Shown here: in pieces, positions 42,220 to 49,644 of the stretch | Numbering within the stretch: position 1 is the stretch's first letter | Layout of the letters: each line of letters begins with the position of its first letter | From: Desulfococcaceae bacterium HSG8 | GTDB lineage: Bacteria; Desulfobacterota; Desulfobacteria; Desulfobacterales; 4be13 | Assembly (NCBI GenBank): GCA_030378015.1 | Contig: JAUCGG010000001.1 | Location: 1 to 49,644, forward strand | Length of the DNA: 49,644 nucleotides | Direction: 5' to 3' | Program-made: the position numbers and the translations under genes | The notes under the pieces: model-generated | Databases searched by the model: none | What the model was told of the DNA's origin: nothing | What the model saw: only the letters and a program-made list of their open reading frames with translations

Positions 42220-45200
42220 CTATGGTTTTAAAATCTGTTTAAAAGGCTGAACCCCGTCGCAGAACCCGAACAGGGTAATTTCTCCGTTTTCATCCTGCGG
42301 AACTTCCAGATCATATCGTCCGTCCCCTTCGCAGGAAAAGGTATGCTGGCCGTTTGCCAGCACCATCGCGCACAGGGGAGTTCCGTCTTCGTCTGTAACG
42401 GTTCCGCTGATTCTCACCAGCCCGGATTCCGCGGGTTCCGTATCCGCGGTCAGGGTCATATATCTGCTGTTCGGAGCCGCGGGCTGCATAGTGATATCGA
42501 TATCCGCTGCTTCTTCCGGCGCAAGAATCTCTCCGAACGGCGCAAGCCCGTCACAGAACGCGTACATGGTGATTTCCCCGTTTTCATCACGCGGGGCTTC
42601 CAGGTCATATCTGCCGTCTCCGTCGCATGAAAAGGTGTGCTGACCGTTCGCCAGAACTATCGCGCACAGGGGGATGCCTTCATCATCCAGGACGGTTCCG
42701 CTGAGTCTCACCCATTCGGGAGCCTCGTAAGGTTCCAGTTCAAAGTCCTCGGTGACTGCCTCGTCCTCTTCCATGATCACGGGACGGGCCATTGGCACGT
42801 AGCCCGGGGCCTGAACCGTCATTGTAAAGCTCCCGGGTCTCCTGATGATCCGGTATGTGCCATCAGGATAGGTGAGATCGGAGAATCCGTCGTCCGTGAT
42901 GACCACTGCTTCTCCGAGCGGTTCCCCGGATTCCGCATCTGTCACCGTGCCGGTCAGTTCTCCCCGGAAATCGCCCACGGGCTGATACAGCTCGAGAGCA
43001 TACCCGGTATTTTCCCCGAAAAAGCCGGGATTCAGATTCCCCAGTTTCACGAAGAAAGGTCCGGTGTGCTGGCATTCCCAGTCCAGGACTGCTTCAGTGC
43101 CAGCGGTGCCAGTGTTTTCCGTTTTTGCCAGTATTATACCGTCTGTATCATAAATTTCCGCGACCGCATCGCAGGTGTCGCTAAGGTTGCTGACCCGGAT
43201 CTGATAGGTCTGCCCCGATATGGCGTAGAATTTTGTCCAGTCCTCGTCGCCGCCATCGTGGAAGGTGTGATACTGGGGAGCCGCTCCGTTGATCCTGATG
43301 ATGCCTGCCTGAAGGAAGGTGTCATCACCTTCGTATTCGTCAGCGTGTTCCGATGTCCCTGTCCGGGTGACAGAGGTCTGGGCGGGCAGGGAGACAGAGC
43401 CTCCGGCATCCTCCGCATAAACGGTGATGAGATATGTGCCGTCCTGAGTAAAGCCGTTATAAAGGGCTTCGTAAGTCCCGTCATTGTCAGGATCATGAAG
43501 TTTTTCGGTAAGAATCGTCGGGGAGTCGGGATCGGAATCCGGCGGGATGATCTCTGCCCATACCCGTGTGATGCCGGTTTCGCTGTTTACGTGCGCCTGT
43601 ATGGTTGCGAAGGTCTCTTCGTCCAGAGACTGATCTTCGGATACCCCGGTGATGTAATCCCTTTCCTTTTCCGTTGTAATGGTTCTGAACGTGGAATATA
43701 CGCCCTTTTTGCTCACCGCGCAGAAGGTTATGCTGTATGTGCCTCTTGCTGTGAAGCTGTCGTAAATTCCTTCGTAAAATCCGTCCCTGTCCGGGTCGGT
43801 CAGTTCCACTTCGGGGAGGTCTGTCACAGGGGTATCCGGTGATCCGGGGTCGAATCCGGGCGGTTCGATGACTGCCCATACCCGGCGGATTTCGGACTTG
43901 TCTTCGGAATAGCTCACCGCAGCCCGGAGTGTGGCCGTGGTTTCCCCGCTGTAAAGGAATTCCGGTTCGGATGATATGTCGTAGATATAGGGGACATCCA
44001 GGGGCGGGCGGTATCCCCTGCGGATTCTCCTTGCTTCATTTGTCAGGTTCTGATCCTCAGGCTCGTTTCCTACGCCGTTGCCGTTCGTATCTATGAGCGC
44101 TGTCTGGTAGGGCGACATCTGATTTTTTGCCTGTAAGAAGGCTTCGTCAGCATTCTTACCATTGTAAACCGCATCCCAGAACTGGTAGGAAAAGGAGAGG
44201 GTTCCGCGGCCGATGAAATAGGCGGATTCTCCTGCCGACGCGCTGGCTATGGTGATACGTTCCGCATCGGAAGGCGGGCGCAGGTAGGGAAGGAAGGTGC
44301 CGGATTCGCACGCATCATAGACAAAAAGCACGGGGACGGGAGAGACTGTCTGAAGATTATCCAGCCAGTTGTCAAGTTCTTCCGCGCTGAGAACTTCTTC
44401 AGCATTGATTTTGAAGCGTCCGTCTGTGCCGTGATCTACAAGATAGAGGAGAAGCTGGGTGGCATAAGGTTCCTCTTTTATCCAATCGTTTATAGCATAT
44501 GACAGATTGTCGTGAGTGGGGGGAGCGTCAACCCTTTCCGAGTCTGTTTCGGGGCTGAGGTAGTAAATGCTCTCCGCTGTGTAGCCCTGGTAAAGCAGGG
44601 CTTCGTAGGCATGTTCGGCAGCCATGCGGGTTTCTTCCCATATTTTGTTACCGGGGTCGGAACCGCCTCCAGCGAGGATGATGGCTTTGGTGTCTAAAAG
44701 ATAGGAGTCTTCGGGGGTGGCGAAGGTGACTGCGCCGTGGAGTTCGTGGCTTTCATTTTCATTGAAAACTTTCAGTGTATAATGGCCGGGTATCCGAGGA
44801 CCCGGAAGGGTCAGAGAGATATCTGTTTCATTGTTTACAGTGACAGAACTGATCTCAACCGGCATGGAAACCACAGAGATTCGTCCATCTTCGTTCAGGC
44901 GACAAACTATTCCGTCTTCTGATACATCATCTTCAGCGGAATCCGGGGCATCGGCCGAACCGATGATGACGGGATTTTCGGGGTTGGCGATGTCTATCAT
45001 ATGAAAGCGGCCATTCCCATCTGGCACATAAGCCTTTCCGGCTGACACGATGACATTACTGGCATAACCAGGTGTCTCGACCGAGCCGATAATGACGGGG
45101 TTTTCAGGATTTCCGATGTCAATCACCTGAAGAAGGCTGCTCCACTCTTCATTAAGGCTGCAGACCACATAAGCCTTTCCGTCTGAAACCGTGACATCAT

Positions 45201-48200
45201 AAATCTCCGGAATCTCGATTGATCCGGTGATGATAGGATTTTCAGGATTGCCGATGTCGATCACCTGAAGGCCGCTCCACTCTCCATTCTCTCCATTATT
45301 CCACAAGTCTGTATCATAAGGTCTGCAAACCACATAAGCTTTTCCGTCTGAGACCGTGACATCATAAATCTCCGGAATCTCGATTGATCCGGTGATGACA
45401 GGATTTTCAGGATTGCCGATGTCGATCACCTGAAGGCCGCTCCACTCTCCATAACTCCAAAATTCTGTATCATAAGGTCTGCAAACCACATAAGCTTTTC
45501 CGTCTGAGACCGTGACGCCGCGAGCCCAACTCGAGGTCCAAACCAAGCCAATGATAACGGGATTTTGGGGATTGCTGATGTCTATCACCTGAAGAGCACA
45601 TCTGTCGCACTCGGGCATATATTCAATAATATAATCGTCACAAGAAATCACATAAGCCTTTCCGTCTGAGACCATGACATCATTTGAGATGATGTCACCC
45701 CATCCATCGGCAAACCGGGGCCAGATGGTGGCATAGTTTTTTTCAGGATTGCCGATGCCGATCACCTGAAGGCCGCTCCGGCCATGAGTATGATAAACTA
45801 CATAGGTTTTTCCGTCTGAAACGGTGACACCGAAAACATCACCCGGAGTTTCAATCGAGCCGATGATGACAGGATTTTCAGGATTGTCTATATCAATCAC
45901 CTGAAGGCCGTCAGATGCCACATAAGCTTTTCCATCTGAGACGGCGACGCTACTGACGCTACTAGTCCCAAAGGCCCCAACTGAGCCGATGATGACGGGA
46001 TTTTTAGGATTACTGACATCAATCACATGAAAGCCGTAATATGCGTCCGCCACATAAACCTTTTCGCCTGAAACGGTGACATCGTTAGCGTCACCATAAT
46101 TAAAAGCATAACGCGGGAACTCGACCGCGCCGATGATGACAGGATTTTCAGGATTGCCGATGTCTATCACCTGAAGGCTGTCAGACACCACATAAGCTTT
46201 TCCATCCGAGACGGCGACGCCGCTAGCCATCCCCGGAGTCACGACCGATCCGATGATGATAAGATTTTCAGGATTGCTAATGTCTATGATCTGGAGAGCG
46301 CCATCCACTACATAAGCCTTTTCGTCCGAGACGGTGACATCAACAGCAATGCCCGGTGTATCGGCTGATCCGATGATAACGAGATTTTCAGGGTTGCCAA
46401 TATCTATGACCTGAAGCCCCTCTTCACCATCCGCTACATAAGCTTTTTCGTCTGAAACAGCTACGCTGTAAGCCCGTCCCGGAGTCTCGACCGAGCCGAT
46501 GATGACGGGATTTTCAGGATTACTGGCATCAATCACATGAAGGCCGTAATGTCCGTCCGCCACATAAGCCTTTCCGTCTGAAACGGTGACATCGCTCCTA
46601 ATAACAGAATCAAAATCATAATCCGGGAATTCAACCGAGCCGATGATCATTCTTTTGTTTCCTGTATCCAGGTACATAGAAACTCTCGTGTTTTCATCAA
46701 AGCCGGTTCCTGTAAGGACCACGTCCGCGTCGATATCCCGCGTCGCCACACCGAGATTGGGATAAACCGATTTCAGCTTCAAGGAGATATCAAGATTCTT
46801 ATTAACATATGAATCAGCTTTGAAAACAATTGCGTCTCCGATACTGCGAATCTGACCGGTATTGCTGTCCCATATTTTGAACGCGATTTTTTCACCGTTA
46901 TCATCAGCGGTAACGGTGAGACGATAGCTCCACTCCTCTTCGGAATTGAAAATATCTGCCTTACCCCGGCAGTCGGAATCCCCGCCGGGCCCGAATGCCG
47001 CGACCGTATAACCGTCCCCTTCCGCTCTGACACCATCAATCCATATACCTCCGTTAAGCTCCATTGTGAACTTTCCCGATTCAGGGTTCCAATCGGGAGC
47101 GAAAGCGATTGCACCGGGTAGTTCATCGCTTTCATTTTCATTGGAAACTCTCAGGGTGTAGCGGCCAGGTACCAGGGAGTCGGGAAGGGTAAGAGAAATG
47201 TCTGTCTCACTGTTTACGGTAAAGGGTCCGGTTTCGACTGACAAGGTAACAACAGATAGTCCGTAATTTCCCGTCACATAAGCTTTTCCGTCTGAGATGG
47301 TGACAAGCCAAGCCTCCCCCGGAATCTCGACCGAGCCGATGATCACAGGGTTTCCAGGATCACCGATGTCGATCACCTGAAGGCCATCACCATCCGTCAC
47401 ATAAGCCTTTCCGTCTGAGGTGCTGACAAGCCAAGCCTCCCCCGGAATCTCGACCGAACCGATAATAACGGGATTTTCAGGATTGCCGATGTCGATCACC
47501 TGAAGGTCGCTCCACTCTTCATAATATTCGGCGCAAGCCACATAAGCCTTTCCGTCTGATACGCTGACACCCCGAGCAGAACCCGGAGTCTCGACCGAAC
47601 CGATAATAACGGGATTCTCAGGATTACCGATGTCGATCACCTGAAGGCCACCATCCCAATCCGCCACATAAGCCTTTCCATCTGAGACTGTGACACCGAG
47701 AGCCTCCCCCGGAGTCTCGACCGAGCCGATGATGACGGGATTTTCAGGATTGCCGATGTCTATCACATGAAGGTCATCACCATCCGTCACATAAGCCTTT
47801 CCGTCTGAGGTGCTGACAAACAAAGCCCCCGGAATCTCGACCGAACCGATAATAACGGGATTTTCAGGATTTCCGATGTCTATCACATGAAGTCGTCCCC
47901 CATCGTACCAATAATTGTTTAGGCGACTAGTCAGATAAACCCTTCCGTTTGAGACGGCGACATCATAAGCCGCAGTCGGAGTCTCGACCGAGCCGATGAT
48001 GACGGGATTTCCAGGATTGCTAATGTCTATCACACTAAGGCCGCTCCACTGTTTTTCATCTCCATATCCGCTGCAAGCCAGATAAGCCTTTCCGTCTGAG
48101 ACTGTGACACCCCAAGCATCCTCCGGAGTCTCGACCGAGCCGATATCCGGGTAGATGATGACTTCGGTATTCTCATCAAACCGGGCTCCTGTCAGCGTCA

Positions 48201-49644
48201 CTTCAAGAACCTGCCCCGCTATCCCCTGATCAGGAGAAACCGATTCCAGTGTCAGGGGGATGTCAAGATTCTTATTGACATACGAGTCTGCTTCAAAAAT
48301 GATTGTGTCTCCGATGCTGTGAATCTGGCCGGTATTGTTGTCCCATATTTTAAACGTGATTTTTTCACCGTTACCATCCGCGGTAATGCTGAGGCGATAG
48401 TTCCACTCCCCTTCGGAATCTGTAATATCCGCTTTACCCCGGCAGTCGGAATCCCCGCCCGGCCCGAATGCCGCGACCGTATAACCCTCCCCTTCTGCTC
48501 TGGCACCATCAATCCATATTCCTCCGTGAAGTTCCATAGAGAGCTTTCCTGATTCCGGGTTCCAGTCTGGCGCGAAGGCGATTGCGTCGGGGAGTTCATA
48601 GCTTTCATTTTCATTGAAAACTCCCAGGGTATAGCGGCCGGGTATCCGGGGGCCGGGAAGGGTAAGAGAGATATCTGTCTCACTGTTTACGGTAACTGAC
48701 CAGATCTCGACCGGCAGGGGAAGGACAGACAGCCCGTAACTTTCGTCCGCAACATAAGCCTTTCCGTCTGAGACGGTGACACCCTGAACAGAACCCGGTG
48801 TCTCGACTGACACGATGATGACGGGATTTTCAGGATTGGCGATGTCGATCACCTGAAGGCCGCCATCATCATCCGCCACATAAGCCTTTCCGTCTGAGAT
48901 GGTGATATCCTTAGCATAACCCGGTGTCTCGACGGAGCCGATGATGACGGGATTTTCAGGATTGGCGATGTCGATCACCTGAAGGCCGCCATCCCTATCC
49001 GCCACATAAGCCTTTCCGTCTGAGATGGCGACATCATAAGTATCCCCCGGTGTCTCTACGGAGCCGATGATAACGGGATTTTCAGGATCGCCGATGTCGA
49101 TCACCTGAAGGCCGCCATTTCCATCCGCCACATAAGCCTTTCCGTCTGAAACGGTGACACCCCGAGCAGAACCCGGAGTCTCGACCGAGCCGATGATGAC
49201 GGGATTTTCAGGATCGCCGATGTCGATCACCTGAAGGCCGTCCCACTGTTCATATCCGCCGCAAGCCACATAAGCCTTTCCGTCTGAGACGGTGACACCC
49301 AGAGCATAACCCGGAGTCTGGACCGAGCCGATGATGACGGGATTTTCAGGATCGCCGATGTCGATCACCTGAAGGCCGCCATCATCCGCCACATAAGCCT
49401 TTCCGTCTGACACGGTGACACCGTAAGCAGAACCCGGAGTCTCGACGGAGCCGATGATGACGGGATTTTCAGGATTGCCTATGTCGATTATCTGAAGGCC
49501 GCCATCCCTATCCGCCACATAAGCCTTTCCGTCTGACACGATGACACCCCGAGCATAACCCGGGGTATCGACTGACCCGATAATCCTTGCAAGATATATG
49601 GAAACACCTGTGTTTTCATCAAAACCGGTTCCTGTAAGACTCAT
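42220..49644 (-). CDS. Giant LVIVD-propeller protein with clan-CD protease domain (giant 2, N-terminus outside window)
   Basis: A paralogue of giant 1, open from the window edge for 2474 codons; the ATG-like codon at 49644 is internal (SLTGTGFDENTGVSIY is the IPT half before a propeller). Visible in order are an LVIVD array of seven repeats, module, array of seven, module and array of 13, each array between two halves of an IPT/TIG domain. Then come the protease domain with YLVDHGTDG (near 44430) and VYDACESGTF (near 44310), Ig-like and PPC-like domains and the same C-terminal repeats, ending FCDGVQPFKQILKP. Repeats read DGKAYVADGDGGLQVIDIGN and NPVIIGSVETPG. The last 2.5 kb is nearly identical to giant 1, while the propeller repeats differ in consensus. 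It may begin another operon upstream. Confidence 0.85.
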   Translation of the reverse strand: MSLTGTGFDENTGVSIYLARIIGSVDTPGYARGVIVSDGKAYVADRDGGLQIIDIGNPENPVIIGSVETPGSAYGVTVSDGKAYVADDGGLQVIDIGDPENPVIIGSVQTPGYALGVTVSDGKAYVACGGYEQWDGLQVIDIGDPENPVIIGSVETPGSARGVTVSDGKAYVADGNGGLQVIDIGDPENPVIIGSVETPGDTYDVAISDGKAYVADRDGGLQVIDIANPENPVIIGSVETPGYAKDITISDGKAYVADDDGGLQVIDIANPENPVIIVSVETPGSVQGVTVSDGKAYVADESYGLSVLPLPVEIWSVTVNSETDISLTLPGPRIPGRYTLGVFNENESYELPDAIAFAPDWNPESGKLSMELHGGIWIDGARAEGEGYTVAAFGPGGDSDCRGKADITDSEGEWNYRLSITADGNGEKITFKIWDNNTGQIHSIGDTIIFEADSYVNKNLDIPLTLESVSPDQGIAGQVLEVTLTGARFDENTEVIIYPDIGSVETPEDAWGVTVSDGKAYLACSGYGDEKQWSGLSVIDISNPGNPVIIGSVETPTAAYDVAVSNGRVYLTSRLNNYWYDGGRLHVIDIGNPENPVIIGSVEIPGALFVSTSDGKAYVTDGDDLHVIDIGNPENPVIIGSVETPGEALGVTVSDGKAYVADWDGGLQVIDIGNPENPVIIGSVETPGSARGVSVSDGKAYVACAEYYEEWSDLQVIDIGNPENPVIIGSVEIPGEAWLVSTSDGKAYVTDGDGLQVIDIGDPGNPVIIGSVEIPGEAWLVTISDGKAYVTGNYGLSVVTLSVETGPFTVNSETDISLTLPDSLVPGRYTLRVSNENESDELPGAIAFAPDWNPESGKFTMELNGGIWIDGVRAEGDGYTVAAFGPGGDSDCRGKADIFNSEEEWSYRLTVTADDNGEKIAFKIWDSNTGQIRSIGDAIVFKADSYVNKNLDISLKLKSVYPNLGVATRDIDADVVLTGTGFDENTRVSMYLDTGNKRMIIGSVEFPDYDFDSVIRSDVTVSDGKAYVADGHYGLHVIDASNPENPVIIGSVETPGRAYSVAVSDEKAYVADGEEGLQVIDIGNPENLVIIGSADTPGIAVDVTVSDEKAYVVDGALQIIDISNPENLIIIGSVVTPGMASGVAVSDGKAYVVSDSLQVIDIGNPENPVIIGAVEFPRYAFNYGDANDVTVSGEKVYVADAYYGFHVIDVSNPKNPVIIGSVGAFGTSSVSSVAVSDGKAYVASDGLQVIDIDNPENPVIIGSIETPGDVFGVTVSDGKTYVVYHTHGRSGLQVIGIGNPEKNYATIWPRFADGWGDIISNDVMVSDGKAYVISCDDYIIEYMPECDRCALQVIDISNPQNPVIIGLVWTSSWARGVTVSDGKAYVVCRPYDTEFWSYGEWSGLQVIDIGNPENPVITGSIEIPEIYDVTVSDGKAYVVCRPYDTDLWNNGENGEWSGLQVIDIGNPENPIITGSIEIPEIYDVTVSDGKAYVVCSLNEEWSSLLQVIDIGNPENPVIIGSVETPGYASNVIVSAGKAYVPDGNGRFHMIDIANPENPVIIGSADAPDSAEDDVSEDGIVCRLNEDGRISVVSMPVEISSVTVNNETDISLTLPGPRIPGHYTLKVFNENESHELHGAVTFATPEDSYLLDTKAIILAGGGSDPGNKIWEETRMAAEHAYEALLYQGYTAESIYYLSPETDSERVDAPPTHDNLSYAINDWIKEEPYATQLLLYLVDHGTDGRFKINAEEVLSAEELDNWLDNLQTVSPVPVLFVYDACESGTFLPYLRPPSDAERITIASASAGESAYFIGRGTLSFSYQFWDAVYNGKNADEAFLQAKNQMSPYQTALIDTNGNGVGNEPEDQNLTNEARRIRRGYRPPLDVPYIYDISSEPEFLYSGETTATLRAAVSYSEDKSEIRRVWAVIEPPGFDPGSPDTPVTDLPEVELTDPDRDGFYEGIYDSFTARGTYSITFCAVSKKGVYSTFRTITTEKERDYITGVSEDQSLDEETFATIQAHVNSETGITRVWAEIIPPDSDPDSPTILTEKLHDPDNDGTYEALYNGFTQDGTYLITVYAEDAGGSVSLPAQTSVTRTGTSEHADEYEGDDTFLQAGIIRINGAAPQYHTFHDGGDEDWTKFYAISGQTYQIRVSNLSDTCDAVAEIYDTDGIILAKTENTGTAGTEAVLDWECQHTGPFFVKLGNLNPGFFGENTGYALELYQPVGDFRGELTGTVTDAESGEPLGEAVVITDDGFSDLTYPDGTYRIIRRPGSFTMTVQAPGYVPMARPVIMEEDEAVTEDFELEPYEAPEWVRLSGTVLDDEGIPLCAIVLANGQHTFSCDGDGRYDLEAPRDENGEITMYAFCDGLAPFGEILAPEEAADIDITMQPAAPNSRYMTLTADTEPAESGLVRISGTVTDEDGTPLCAMVLANGQHTFSCEGDGRYDLEVPQDENGEITLFGFCDGVQPFKQILKP

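Noticed and set aside
49642-49644. ATG-like codon at the window edge as the start of giant 2
   Set aside because: It lies in the middle of an IPT half-domain that continues upstream in giant 1, with no signal peptide, so the gene is cut by the window.

Overview
The window looks like part of the chromosome of a sulfate-reducing member of the Desulfobacterota, probably Desulfobacteraceae and perhaps Desulfonema-like. The inference rests on an intact dsrC with both redox cysteines, a four-gene Flx/MvhD-type flavin and iron-sulfur electron-transfer operon, a siroheme-decarboxylase-type Lrp/AsnC protein, a type IV pilin with a sigma-54 promoter, and giant secreted proteins with LVIVD propellers and caspase-fold domains. 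No rRNA or tRNA was seen, and almost every gene lies on the minus strand.

Layout. 1-2724: a hexapeptide-repeat (left-handed beta-helix) protein between two blocks of palindromic repeats. 2725-11886: eight minus-strand genes, seven of them tightly packed: GT2 glycosyltransferase, DUF354 glycosyltransferase-like protein, AsnB-type amidotransferase, alpha/alpha-toroid protein, methyltransferase, B12-binding radical SAM protein, second methyltransferase, and after a repeat element a lipid-flippase-like membrane protein. Together they suggest assembly and export of a modified surface glycan or glycolipid. 11887-15482: repeats, then a sigma-54/sigma-70 controlled pilin facing a TPR membrane protein that may glycosylate it. 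15851-16908: siroheme-decarboxylase-like protein and YjbQ. 17152-19575: an AT-rich restriction-modification pair whose nuclease gene is broken by a 257-bp MITE and a frameshift. 19768-24158: dsrC and the Flx-type operon, with no hdr genes beside it. 24243-29280: DUF29, a hypothetical protein, dense repeats, a decayed BNR-repeat gene, a higher-order repeat array and a decayed AAA-ATPase gene.

29311-49644 is the most distinctive region. Giant protein 1 (2462 aa), a FadL-type outer-membrane porin and a caspase-family lipoprotein run in series on the minus strand. Behind giant 1 lies a second giant paralogue, cut by the window edge. Both giants carry seven-bladed-type LVIVD propellers that appear to be inserted inside split IPT/TIG domains, a clan-CD (legumain/caspase-like) protease domain with visible His and Cys, and carboxypeptidase-regulatory-like C-terminal repeats. 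This is the best candidate in the window for an undescribed cell-surface system.

At least nine families of short palindromic or MITE-like repeats fill the gaps. They also reach into genes: one copy is translated in frame in the caspase lipoprotein, one destroys a restriction gene, and two overlap apparent start codons. Start sites below were chosen from visible Shine-Dalgarno sequences. Domain names come from reading translated sequence by eye, without database searches.
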